A stretch of 57,638 nt of DNA from assembly GCA_902532015.1 (NCBI GenBank), contig CACAGI010000001.1, positions 1 to 57,638 on the forward strand, in the 5' to 3' direction. The translations under genes were made by a program, and so were the position numbers. Under the pieces are notes generated by a model. It did not search any database and was not told the DNA's origin. It was given only the letters and a program-made list of their open reading frames with translations. Positions 29,650 through 37,569 of the stretch are shown here, piece by piece. The DNA comes from an uncultured SAR86 cluster bacterium (GTDB lineage: Bacteria; Pseudomonadota; Gammaproteobacteria; Magnimaribacterales; Magnimaribacteraceae). The first letter of the stretch is position 1. Every line of letters starts with the position of its first letter.

Positions 29650-29670
29650 TTAAGAGGAACGAATTATACA
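29642..29670 (+). promoter_or_regulatory. Putative promoter for the SURF1-ctaA-ctaB-sco1 genes
   Basis: A TTGATC -35 (29642-29647) and TATACA -10 (29665-29670) are spaced by 17 bases, 20 bases upstream of the SURF1 ATG. The -35 overlaps the start codon of the antisense DUF2909 gene. A second promoter is expected here because that gene interrupts the cox transcript. Confidence 0.42.
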
Positions 29671-29689
29671 CTCATGAAAAAAAAATATC

Positions 29690-30400
29690 ATGACAAAATT
29701 TAAGCCAGGAAAGGCGATGACGGCTTTTGTTTTATTCTTTTTTCCTATTCTTCTTGCGCTAGGGGTATGGCAAGTTAATAGAGGATATGAGAAAGAAGAA
29801 ACGCTGGAAGTGCATAACTTTCAAAAATCATTACCAGTCATCGATGAGATAAAAATTTTGGGAATGGACAATAAAGGAGCTATTTATAGAACAGTGTTTT
29901 TAGAAGGACAATTTGGAAAGGAAACCTATTTTTTAGATAATCGACTATATAGACAAGAGGCAGGGTACGAAGTATTTACAACATTCAGGACAGTAGAAGA
30001 AAATCTATATTTAGTAAATAAAGGCTGGATATCAAAAGATAAGGTTAGTTCAATTAAGACGATCCAGGAGAGCGAAAGAAGTACAATAGAAGGAATTTAT
30101 TCCCCATTTAGAAGATTTGGGCTAGATCTGTCTGAAAAAGAGCTAATTGCGGGTTGGCCTAAAATAGTACAAGAATTAGATTTTGATACCGCAACTTCAG
30201 ATTTAGGAACTGACCTAAAAAAAGTTGTTATTCAGCTTTCTGCCTCTTCCAAACATGCCCTTGAGCCCATATGGCAGCCAGCTGAATTTAATCCTTCAAG
30301 GCATTTTGGGTATGCAGTTCAGTGGTTCGGATTGGCTTTGGTTCTTATGCTTTCATATATTTATTTTGGATTTAAAAAGGATGAAGATGACTTTAAATAA
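29690..30400 (+). CDS. SURF1 family cytochrome oxidase biogenesis protein
   Basis: SURF1 proteins assist heme a insertion into subunit I. The 236-residue protein has the family plan: an N-terminal helix (about 10-28) followed by GVWQVNRGYEKEE, a central periplasmic domain with TYFLDNRLYRQEAGYEVFT and LVNKGWI, and a C-terminal helix beginning HFGYAVQWFGLALVLM. The order coxC-DUF2909-SURF1-ctaA matches Pseudomonas. It overlaps the next gene by about 14 bases. Confidence 0.92.
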   Translation: MTKFKPGKAMTAFVLFFFPILLALGVWQVNRGYEKEETLEVHNFQKSLPVIDEIKILGMDNKGAIYRTVFLEGQFGKETYFLDNRLYRQEAGYEVFTTFRTVEENLYLVNKGWISKDKVSSIKTIQESERSTIEGIYSPFRRFGLDLSEKELIAGWPKIVQELDFDTATSDLGTDLKKVVIQLSASSKHALEPIWQPAEFNPSRHFGYAVQWFGLALVLMLSYIYFGFKKDEDDFK

Positions 30401-30971
30401 AAAAAATTACGGAAGAATTATTGCCGCAGCAATATTTTTAACACCCATATTAGTTTTGTTTGCTAGTACAGCCTTTTATTACAGCGGATATTCTCCCGAT
30501 GGAACTGTTAATAAAGGTACATTGCTGGAAAACTCAATAGAGCTAAAAGAATTAAATTTAGAAGTTAGTTCAGGTCCCTTACAAAATGAGTTTCCTGGAA
30601 AATGGACTATTGTCCAGTTCGTTATAGGGGATTGCACGGAAGACTGCTTTAAGGCTCTATATTCCTCTCGTCAGATTAATATCAGACTGGCGAAAGATAG
30701 TGGTCGAGTGGTTAGATATTTAATTTCCCTAGACTCAATTAATTTATCAGCAGACTCTTTATCTAAGATAGAGGAGGAGTATCCTTTATTGAACTTGGGT
30801 TTAATCAAAAAAAATAACTTACCCCAGAAGATCTTCAAGAAAATAGAAGATTCCCCTTATCTGCTCATAGATCCACTTGGTAATGGAATATTACTATATG
30901 ATTTAAATCTTCCTAGCGGAGAGCTTTTAAAGGACTTAAAAAAATTACTTCAAAACTCAAAAATTGGCTAA
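30387..30971 (+). CDS. Hypothetical membrane-anchored protein with CTEDC motif, cox cluster
   Basis: I do not recognise a named family with certainty. The 194-residue protein has one N-terminal helix (about 13-35) and a periplasmic domain whose core, WTIVQFVIGDCTEDCFKAL, resembles the redox loop of thioredoxin-fold proteins, with a CX3C pair as in SCO proteins. I start it at the ATG at 30387 because AAGG lies 6 bases before it; an ATG at 30381 and a much earlier frame opening inside SURF1 are less likely. In Pseudomonas a hypothetical protein occupies the same slot between SURF1 and ctaA. A copper or thiol role in oxidase assembly is inferred. Confidence 0.75.
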   Translation: MTLNKKNYGRIIAAAIFLTPILVLFASTAFYYSGYSPDGTVNKGTLLENSIELKELNLEVSSGPLQNEFPGKWTIVQFVIGDCTEDCFKALYSSRQINIRLAKDSGRVVRYLISLDSINLSADSLSKIEEEYPLLNLGLIKKNNLPQKIFKKIEDSPYLLIDPLGNGILLYDLNLPSGELLKDLKKLLQNSKIG

Positions 30972-30973
30972 AC

Positions 30974-31954
30974 ATGCATAAAGTTAAAACATTTTCTTTG
31001 TTATCAGGAATATTAGGCTTCGTCGTAGTTGCATTAGGCGCTTGGACGAGGCTTGCGGATGCGGGATTAGGATGTCCAGATTGGCCTGGATGTTATGGTT
31101 TCGTAACTATTCCTATGAATCCTGAGGAAATTGAATTAGCAAACTCCAAATTCCCTGAAACTCCTTATGAGGTTGCAAAGGCAATACCTGAAGTGGTGCA
31201 TAGATACTTTGCTGCTGCCCTAGGGTTTTTTATTGTCTGTATGAACATTGTAGTTTACAGGGCAAAGGAAGCAGTTCCGCCCTCTATCAGATACTTAATT
31301 TATTTTTTGTTGGCTTGGGTAATCTTGCAAGGGACGTTCGGATATTTAACCGTTAGCCTGAAGTTACTGCCCCAAATAGTTACTGGTCACTTATTGTTCG
31401 GTTTTTTAACAACTTTACTGATATGGCTTTTGTATTTTAAAACTGGAGACGCCATAGATTCAGAACGAAAAAAATGGCAATTTTCAGAATATTCAAAGAG
31501 ACTTTTAAACATAGGCCTTCTCTTAGTGACCGTCCAAATTTTCTTAGGAGCTTGGACTAGCACAAATTATGCTTCTTATTCTTGTACTGATTTTCCTCTA
31601 TGTCAGGGACAGCTTATGCCTGAAGTAAATTTTAAAGAAGGCTTTAATTTTTTCCAAAGCATAGGTCCAAATTATCTAGGAGGACAGCTTGATCATGAGG
31701 CCAGATTGGCCATTCATATGTCTCATCGTATTGGAGCATTAATAGTTTCGGCTTACCTCATCTTTCTTGCTTATCACTTTTTAGTAAATAGACATAATCA
31801 AATAGCCCTAGGCATTATAGGCCTATTAACAGTCCAAGTTTTATTGGGCATTTCTAATATTGTTTTTGCTCTTCCTTTATTAGTCGCTGTAGGTCACAAT
31901 CTCGGTGGATTATTATTGATAACTTATTTAAGCATCTTAAGGTTTAGAGAATAG
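30974..31954 (+). CDS. ctaA: Heme A synthase
   Basis: CtaA (Cox15) oxidises the methyl group of heme o to make heme a. The 326-residue, eight-helix protein has the conserved first-helix block GAWTRLADAGLGCPDWPGCYG and the heme-ligand histidines in EVVHRYFAAALG, TGHLLFG, HMSHRIGAL and VGHNLGGLL. It starts two bases after the preceding gene and is followed by ctaB, the enzyme for the earlier step. Confidence 0.95.
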   Translation: MHKVKTFSLLSGILGFVVVALGAWTRLADAGLGCPDWPGCYGFVTIPMNPEEIELANSKFPETPYEVAKAIPEVVHRYFAAALGFFIVCMNIVVYRAKEAVPPSIRYLIYFLLAWVILQGTFGYLTVSLKLLPQIVTGHLLFGFLTTLLIWLLYFKTGDAIDSERKKWQFSEYSKRLLNIGLLLVTVQIFLGAWTSTNYASYSCTDFPLCQGQLMPEVNFKEGFNFFQSIGPNYLGGQLDHEARLAIHMSHRIGALIVSAYLIFLAYHFLVNRHNQIALGIIGLLTVQVLLGISNIVFALPLLVAVGHNLGGLLLITYLSILRFRE

Positions 31955-31960
31955 GACATC

Positions 31961-32836
31961 ATGCAAAAAGTATTATCCTCTTGGAGAGGTTATTTAGAAT
32001 TAACGAAGCCTGGCGTACAAGCCCTGCTATTTGTTTCGTGCATAAGTGGCATGTTAATAGGATCTGAGTTTAAGCCCCCTTTAAATACCTTTTTCTTTGG
32101 CCTTCTGGGTATAAGTTTTCTAGCTGCTTCTTCTGCGGTTATAAATCATATTTTTGATAAGAAAATTGATGCAAAAATGGAAAGAACCTCATCCAGGCCA
32201 CTGGTGGTAGGAGATATAACCAACAATCAAGCCATCGTATTTTCAGTTTTTCTCTATCTTTCTGGCTCTTGGATGATATTAACTTTTGCAAATGCCCTCA
32301 CTTGGACTTTAACTACATTAACCTTTTTATTTTATGGATTCATTTATACAAGATATTTAAAGTTTATGACTAGTCAAAATATTGTAATTGGTGGATTAGC
32401 TGGAGCAATGCCACCCCTTCTAGGCTGGACTGCTATTTCTAATACAATTGAACCCAATGCACTTTTGTTGGTTCTAATAGTTATGGTTTGGACTCCACCA
32501 CATTTTTGGGCTTTGGCTATTCATAGAATTGACGATTACTCGAATGCGGATGTTCCCATGTTGCCTGTACAAAAGGGTGTAGCATTTACAAAACAACATA
32601 TACTTTTATACACAGTGCTTCTAATTGTTTGCACTATGCTTCCCTTCGCCACTGAACTCTTTAACGAAGTTTATTTAGTCTGTGCAGTTATTCTTGGTCT
32701 GATCTTTCTTTATTATTCTTATCGTCTATTAATGGATGATTCAAACTCCCAAGCGATGCCTACTTTTGCATATTCTATAGTTTACTTAGGGGCACTTTTC
32801 TCAGTGATGTTAATAGATTTCTATATTTATTTATGA
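31961..32836 (+). CDS. ctaB: Protoheme IX farnesyltransferase (heme O synthase)
   Basis: CtaB (CyoE/Cox10) attaches a farnesyl chain to protoheme to form heme o, the substrate of CtaA. The 291-residue membrane protein has the prenyltransferase motif NHIFDKKIDAKMERTSSRPL and the second aspartate region HRIDDYSNADVPMLPV. Length and helix number are typical. Its stop overlaps the sco1 start by four bases (ATGA). Confidence 0.95.
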   Translation: MQKVLSSWRGYLELTKPGVQALLFVSCISGMLIGSEFKPPLNTFFFGLLGISFLAASSAVINHIFDKKIDAKMERTSSRPLVVGDITNNQAIVFSVFLYLSGSWMILTFANALTWTLTTLTFLFYGFIYTRYLKFMTSQNIVIGGLAGAMPPLLGWTAISNTIEPNALLLVLIVMVWTPPHFWALAIHRIDDYSNADVPMLPVQKGVAFTKQHILLYTVLLIVCTMLPFATELFNEVYLVCAVILGLIFLYYSYRLLMDDSNSQAMPTFAYSIVYLGALFSVMLIDFYIYL

Positions 32837-33462
32837 ATAAAGGTATAACCTGGACGGTTTTAAGCTGTTTGGCTTTTATGACCCTTGTTCTTGCATTGTT
32901 TATTTCTAGGATGAACACTCCTAGAGAGCTGTCTCAAGAAGAATATAAGGATTTAGGAGCCTATTTCATTGATCCACCGAGGCAACTATCTGGGTTTAAT
33001 TTGATTGATGATCAAGGCAATGCCTTTTCTTCAGATGACTTTAAAGGCAGTTGGAACATTCTTTTTTTTGGCTTTACCTTCTGTCCGGACATTTGCCCAA
33101 TTACCATGAAGCAGCTTGAAAAGGTTAAAAAGCAATTACAAGGCAATACACAGCAGAATCTGTCGGTTTTTCTTGTCAGTGTTGATCCTGATAGAGATAA
33201 ACCAGAGAACCTGAGAGTCTATTTAAATAATTTTGATAAAGAATTCATTGGTTTAACAGGAGAAATAGATCAAATCTATAAATTTTCTACGCAAGTTAAC
33301 GCCCCCTTTTTTCCGGTAGTGAATAGTCAGGAAGACAATTACACGGTTGATCACTCTGGAAGTCTGGTCTTGATAAGCCCTGAAGCTAAGTATGCAGGCT
33401 TTTTTAGGGCACCCCATGATACTGATAAGATTCTAAAAGCGCTTGCATCTCTGCTTCGATAG
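32833..33462 (+). CDS. SCO1/SenC family copper chaperone
   Basis: SCO proteins deliver copper to, or reduce the cysteines of, the CuA site in subunit II. The 209-residue protein has an N-terminal membrane anchor (about 7-25) and a thioredoxin fold with the copper motif CPDICP (C84, C88) and the ligand histidine H174 in VDHSGSLVLI. It is the last recognised assembly gene of the cluster. Two metal-related genes follow at gaps of 20 and 38 bases on the same strand, so they may share its transcript. Confidence 0.94.
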   Translation: MNKGITWTVLSCLAFMTLVLALFISRMNTPRELSQEEYKDLGAYFIDPPRQLSGFNLIDDQGNAFSSDDFKGSWNILFFGFTFCPDICPITMKQLEKVKKQLQGNTQQNLSVFLVSVDPDRDKPENLRVYLNNFDKEFIGLTGEIDQIYKFSTQVNAPFFPVVNSQEDNYTVDHSGSLVLISPEAKYAGFFRAPHDTDKILKALASLLR

Positions 33463-33482
33463 TAATATATTTGCCTGACTTT

Positions 33483-33764
33483 ATGATGACCAAACAAAAT
33501 AAGCTTGCACTATTGCTCAGTCTTGTCTTTGCAATCGGCGTGTCGGCTGACCCTATTTTCCATGCTTGGGAAGGGGAAGAGGATCATCATTCTGAATATG
33601 AAGTAGTAGAGTGTCAGTTTTGTGAAAGTGAACAGTCAGAAGCACTTGAACAATATGAACTCAAAATATCTGAACTAGTTTCGGTTAACTTCATAAACCT
33701 AAAAGGGACGCTCGTCTCTGATTTTCAAAAAGGCTATAGCGCTAGAGCACCACCCTTATCTTAA
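33483..33764 (+). CDS. Small exported His/Cys protein upstream of TonB receptor
   Basis: This 93-residue protein is not a family I can name securely. It has a signal peptide (to about residue 22, VSA), then HAWEGEEDHHSEYEVVECQFC, which combines three histidines, acidic residues and a CX2C pair, all possible metal ligands, and ends GYSARAPPLS. It recalls the short DUF2946-like proteins encoded next to metal TonB receptors, but the match is loose. I use the ATG at 33483; a TTG at 33471 would add four residues. It lies between a copper chaperone and a His-rich receptor. Confidence 0.7.
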   Translation: MMTKQNKLALLLSLVFAIGVSADPIFHAWEGEEDHHSEYEVVECQFCESEQSEALEQYELKISELVSVNFINLKGTLVSDFQKGYSARAPPLS

Positions 33765-33802
33765 TTTCTTAAGAACTTAAATTTTAAAATAAGGAGAAAC
33801 TC

Positions 33803-36103
33803 ATGAAATCAAAATTTCATGTGCTCGCTTTGTCGAGCATACTAATAACGCAATTGATAATTGCACAAAAAGTATTTAGTGCTGAGGAGATTGAGGAAGT
33901 TGTTGTAACCGCTTCTTTTGTCGATCAGAATCTAAGCGATTTAGAGAATCCCGTACATATCGTGGATGGCGAGGATTTAGAGACTACTGCAACTACTAGC
34001 CTTGGAGAAGTTATAGACTCTCTTACTGGTGTGTCGATAGCAGATTATGGTGCTGCTATAGGTCAACCAATAATCAGAGGAATGTCTGGTAGTCGAGTGA
34101 AGGTTTTAAATAACGGCTTAGTGACGAGGGACGTCTCAATTCTAGGTCCAGATCATATGAATGAAGTGGACTTGAATAATATTGAGCAAATTGAGATTGT
34201 TCGTGGCCCAGCCTCTTTGCTTTATTCTAATGGTGCTATAGGTGGAATAGTTAATGTTGTTGATACAACCATTGCTCAAAAGGATTTCACAGAACAAAAG
34301 CTAATAATTGGTGCAGAAAGCCAATCAGTTAATGATGGAGATTCACAAAATTTTCATTACCAAAATAATTTGGGTGGAATTAATTTAAGTGTTTCTTTTA
34401 AGGATAGTGAATTTGGTGTCTATGATGTACCAAATGGAGCAGTCGTTCATGAAGAAGAGCATCACGATGATGAGCATGGCGAAGAAGAGCATGAAGAAGA
34501 GCATCACGATGATGAGCATGAGGAAAGTTTAGGCTATATAGCTAATTCAGACCTTGAATCAGAAGCTTCGAGAGTAGGATTATCTACTACTGGCGATTGG
34601 GGTTATGTTGGGCTTTCCTTTAGTAATATTGAAAGCCTATATGGGATTCCTTTTCATGGGGAAGGTCACGAAGGTCATGGCGATGAGCATGGCGATGAAG
34701 AAGAGCATGAAGGCGAAAGAATTTTCTCTACTACTGATTCAGAGAGATTTGACCTAAAAGGCTCATTCAATTTCAATAATTCTTTAATTCAATCTGTGGA
34801 TTACTACTTCCGTGATAGTGATTATGAATTGACAGAGCAGCATGCAGAAGAAGAGCATCATGAAGATGAGCACGAAGATGAGCATGAAGATGAGCATGAA
34901 GATGAGCACGAAGGACATGGGCATGAAGAAGGCCCAACCTTGTTCACAAATGACGCACAAGAAGCTGGATTCATAATTGACCTTTCTCAAAATGACTTTT
35001 CACAGAAACTTGTGGTTAACATAACTGAAGAAGATTCTGCGATCATAGGGCATGAAGCTTTTATGAATCCCGCGGAGAATGAAGAGACTACTTTTGGATA
35101 TTATTTAAGTACAGATCTTGACTTGTTTCATCTTGATTTAGGGATAAGGCATGATCGAATAAATAAAAAGGGATCTATCAGCACTATACATGAAGAAGAG
35201 CATCACGATGATGATCATGATGAAGAGCATGGCGAGGAAGAGCATGAAGATGAACATCATGAAGAAGAGATGGAAACAGACTATTTTGATATGGATCATG
35301 ACACTACTAGTTTTGCTCTAAGCCTTGGTAGAGACCTTAGTGATGAGCTACATTTCAGTCTAGGTTTCGCTAGTTTAGAGAGAGCACCTTCAGTTGTAGA
35401 ACTCTTTATGAATGGACCTCATCTTGCCACAGGAAAATATGAAGTTGGAAATACCGCTTTAGATTCTGAGAAATCTAACAATATTGACCTTACTTTAAAT
35501 TATGAAAATGACACTACCTACGCGTATGTATCTTTTTATAAGAATGATGTAGATAACTATATATATTTGCTAGATGAGACCGAAGAAGAGCATGAGGAGC
35601 ACGATGAGGAGCACGAAGAAGGTCATGATGACCATGGAGGCTTAACACTTGCTAACTATCTACAGAAAGATGCCGAATTTGAAGGTTTTGAGTTTGAAAT
35701 AGGTAAAACTTTTGAATTAGGTTCAGGTGAATTACTTCTCTCTTTTGGAAGAGATTCAATAACAGCAAAATTTTCAGATGGAACAAATATTCCTAGAATC
35801 AATCCTGCAAGGAATATCTACACAATTGCTTACTCTGAAGAAGATCTTAATCTTAAGCTTAGTTTAAAAGATGTTAGTCAGCAGAGTGATGTGGCTATAA
35901 ATGAGACAGTAACAGGTGGGTATGAAATGCTTGACCTTAGATTAGCTAAAACTTTTGATATAGGTAGTGAAAGTCAGCTTTCAGTAGCGTTATTTGGAAA
36001 TAACTTACTTGACAAAGCAGCCAGGAACCACTCTTCATTTGTTAAAAATGAAGTGCCTTTGCCTGGAAGAAACTACGGAGTTAAATTTAACTTTAAGTAC
36101 TAA
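33803..36103 (+). CDS. TonB-dependent outer-membrane receptor with His/Asp/Glu-rich segments (ZnuD-like)
   Basis: This is a predicted metal-uptake receptor of the outer membrane. The 766-residue protein has a signal peptide (cleavage near A27), a TonB box (EEVVVTAS, 31-38), a plug with PIIRGMSGSRVKVLNNG and IEIVRGPASLLYSNGAIGG, and a barrel ending in an aromatic residue (FNFKY). Five segments are packed with histidine and acid: about residues 216-241, 285-305, 347-376, 463-490 and 594-612. Similar His-rich loops occur in zinc receptors such as ZnuD. A strong AAGGAG site precedes the start, along with a palindrome, TTCTTAAGAA (33766-33775). Zinc, copper or nickel are all possible; the position after sco1 makes copper worth testing. 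Confidence 0.92.
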   Translation: MKSKFHVLALSSILITQLIIAQKVFSAEEIEEVVVTASFVDQNLSDLENPVHIVDGEDLETTATTSLGEVIDSLTGVSIADYGAAIGQPIIRGMSGSRVKVLNNGLVTRDVSILGPDHMNEVDLNNIEQIEIVRGPASLLYSNGAIGGIVNVVDTTIAQKDFTEQKLIIGAESQSVNDGDSQNFHYQNNLGGINLSVSFKDSEFGVYDVPNGAVVHEEEHHDDEHGEEEHEEEHHDDEHEESLGYIANSDLESEASRVGLSTTGDWGYVGLSFSNIESLYGIPFHGEGHEGHGDEHGDEEEHEGERIFSTTDSERFDLKGSFNFNNSLIQSVDYYFRDSDYELTEQHAEEEHHEDEHEDEHEDEHEDEHEGHGHEEGPTLFTNDAQEAGFIIDLSQNDFSQKLVVNITEEDSAIIGHEAFMNPAENEETTFGYYLSTDLDLFHLDLGIRHDRINKKGSISTIHEEEHHDDDHDEEHGEEEHEDEHHEEEMETDYFDMDHDTTSFALSLGRDLSDELHFSLGFASLERAPSVVELFMNGPHLATGKYEVGNTALDSEKSNNIDLTLNYENDTTYAYVSFYKNDVDNYIYLLDETEEEHEEHDEEHEEGHDDHGGLTLANYLQKDAEFEGFEFEIGKTFELGSGELLLSFGRDSITAKFSDGTNIPRINPARNIYTIAYSEEDLNLKLSLKDVSQQSDVAINETVTGGYEMLDLRLAKTFDIGSESQLSVALFGNNLLDKAARNHSSFVKNEVPLPGRNYGVKFNFKY
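34863..34910 (+). repeat. Four tandem 12-base repeats coding EDEH in the TonB receptor
   Basis: Four consecutive in-frame copies of GAAGATGAGCAY (Y is C or T) encode Glu-Asp-Glu-His units. The copies differ only at the last base. Related GAAGAGCAT and GATGAGCAT words recur in the other four His-rich segments. In-frame unit length means copies could be gained or lost without breaking the gene. Confidence 0.9.
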
Positions 36104-36117
36104 TCCCCAATAGCAAT

Positions 36118-36152
36118 CAATTAGATCCGATAAATTTTATCGGATCTAATTG
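36118..36152. terminator. Perfect 17-base-stem hairpin between convergent genes
   Basis: The arms CAATTAGATCCGATAAA (36118-36134) and its exact reverse complement (36136-36152) are separated by one base. It lies 15 bases after the TonB receptor stop, and its right arm contains the stop codon of the convergent doxX-like gene (36146-36148). The symmetric A/T flanks of the stem would suit a bidirectional terminator. The stem is not followed by a long T run, so factor-independent strength is uncertain. Confidence 0.75.
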
Positions 36153-36589
36153 TTGCCTTTGATTGCAAAATAAGTACCAACCAGTATTAAAAATAATTGT
36201 TCACTAGCAAATAGAACTTTTCCTCTTTCTCCAGTGAATATACTCCAATCTAAGTGGGCTATTATCATGGCCCAAACCATAATAAATAAAACCGCACCCC
36301 CAGATAATCTAGTAATTAAGTGAGCAGCTTCTTTTGCTCTACTGGCAATTAGACCACCGACAATTATTCCTATACCTGCCAATATCTCTCCCCAAGCAAC
36401 CATATAGGCCATTGTGCCCGCAGCAGGAACTCCTTTGGAGGCCAACCAACCAATAAAGCCTTCGCTGATTGGTAATTTACCGTAACCATGTAAGAAAAAG
36501 GATATACCAAGACCAAGTCTTAATAGCCAATCCGCCGTTCCACTCAAAGGTGCCGCCACTCTATCCAAAACATTATTAATTTTTTCCAT
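36146..36589 (-). CDS. DoxX family membrane protein
   Basis: The 147-residue protein has four hydrophobic helices and the DoxX-family opening (LLRLGLGISFFLHGYGKL). GWLASKGVPAAGTMAYMVAWGEILAGIGIIVGG matches, in parts, the central family block with a conserved glutamate. DoxX-like proteins are inner-membrane proteins of loosely defined redox or thiol functions. It stands alone: about 120 bases separate it from the next gene upstream, and that gap has a short stem (AGCTTC/GAAGCT, 36622-36643). Confidence 0.85.
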   Translation of the reverse strand: MEKINNVLDRVAAPLSGTADWLLRLGLGISFFLHGYGKLPISEGFIGWLASKGVPAAGTMAYMVAWGEILAGIGIIVGGLIASRAKEAAHLITRLSGGAVLFIMVWAMIIAHLDWSIFTGERGKVLFASEQLFLILVGTYFAIKGNN

Positions 36590-36709
36590 TTATATCTCCA
36601 CGTTTGCTTTATTTTACATCCAGCTTCTTTATATAATGAAGCTATATTCACCCAATCCAGAGAAGGGCCTAGCTATATTGTCTAAAAAGTCATTAATTTT
36701 ATTCATTCT

Positions 36710-37555
36710 TCACCCCATTGCTTCTAATAATTCAAGCAGTAAGTTCATAACATCAAGATAAATAGAAAATCCTATGTTAAAAGCTGTATTCCAGTCATTT
36801 ATTCCGCTTGCAGACGCTTGCTCTAGTCTGTAAAAATCAAATAACAAATAGCCTATAAAAATAATAGAACCAAAAAACCCCATTATTCTTTTAGAAGCGG
36901 ATGTGAAATTTATGAATATATTAAGAAGGTTCCAAATTACTAAGATAAACAACGGGATGATAAGGATATAGCCCAAAGAGGAAAAATCTATGCCACTATA
37001 AATTCCAATTATTGCGGTCAGGAAGGTTATAAAGACAGTAAGTTTTAAAATTCTTAAACCATCATTTTCATCCATTCCAATCATAATCGCTCCAAGAATC
37101 GGTCCAAAACACATGCTGGCAACAGAGAGCACAATCATTTTAATGAAAATAGAAAAATCAGATGTAGAAATAAAAACTGTGGCGAGGAGAGCAATAAACC
37201 AGATCGCGGATAAGCTAAAAAGTAATTTCCTCAAGGGGGGTCTTTTATACTGCATCTCTATTTCAAGATCTTTCTTGCGTTTTTTATAAGCAGATTTGTC
37301 TTTGTAAAAAAGAGCATTTAATTCCGCTTCTTCTTTTTGAGCCCATTTATCGTATTCTTCTTCCTCTGCTGAAAATAAATCGAGCTCCCCGTTTTTGTTG
37401 TATCGTTTCTCAAAAACAGCACCATAAAAAGGTTCACCAGCTAACGCCGACTCTCTAGCTCCTTGAATAAAGTGATAGCAGATCCCAAATACTAGAGACA
37501 GTTGGCTCCCAAAAACAACAAAGGTTTTAAAGAATAGAGAAGTTTCCACGACCAA
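36710..37555 (-). CDS. Bax inhibitor-1/YccA-like membrane protein with charged insertion
   Basis: The 281-residue protein has a first helix at about residues 8-28, then a long hydrophilic stretch (about 40-105) rich in Glu, Lys and Tyr (for example SAEEEEYDKWAQKEEAELN), then six or seven helices. The C-terminal part (INDWNTAFNIGFSIYLDVMNL) matches the end of the Bax inhibitor-1 family, where YLDxxNL is diagnostic. Family members form membrane channels for calcium or protons and some interact with FtsH. The long charged insertion after helix 1 is not typical of YccA or BI-1. It is 14 bases downstream of the ABM-domain gene. Confidence 0.7.
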   Translation of the reverse strand: MVVETSLFFKTFVVFGSQLSLVFGICYHFIQGARESALAGEPFYGAVFEKRYNKNGELDLFSAEEEEYDKWAQKEEAELNALFYKDKSAYKKRKKDLEIEMQYKRPPLRKLLFSLSAIWFIALLATVFISTSDFSIFIKMIVLSVASMCFGPILGAIMIGMDENDGLRILKLTVFITFLTAIIGIYSGIDFSSLGYILIIPLFILVIWNLLNIFINFTSASKRIMGFFGSIIFIGYLLFDFYRLEQASASGINDWNTAFNIGFSIYLDVMNLLLELLEAMG

Positions 37556-37569
37556 TAAGAAGTATTTTT

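Noticed and set aside
30225-30386. Long N-terminal extension of the CX3C protein into SURF1
   Set aside because: These codons overlap the strongly conserved SURF1 C-terminus in another frame; the ATG at 30387 has AAGG at proper spacing and leads straight to a signal-anchor helix.
34440-35640. Short repeated words that could suggest a CRISPR-like array
   Set aside because: The repeats are in-frame GAxGAGCAT codons inside a TonB receptor and lack uniform repeats and unique spacers; no cas genes are present.
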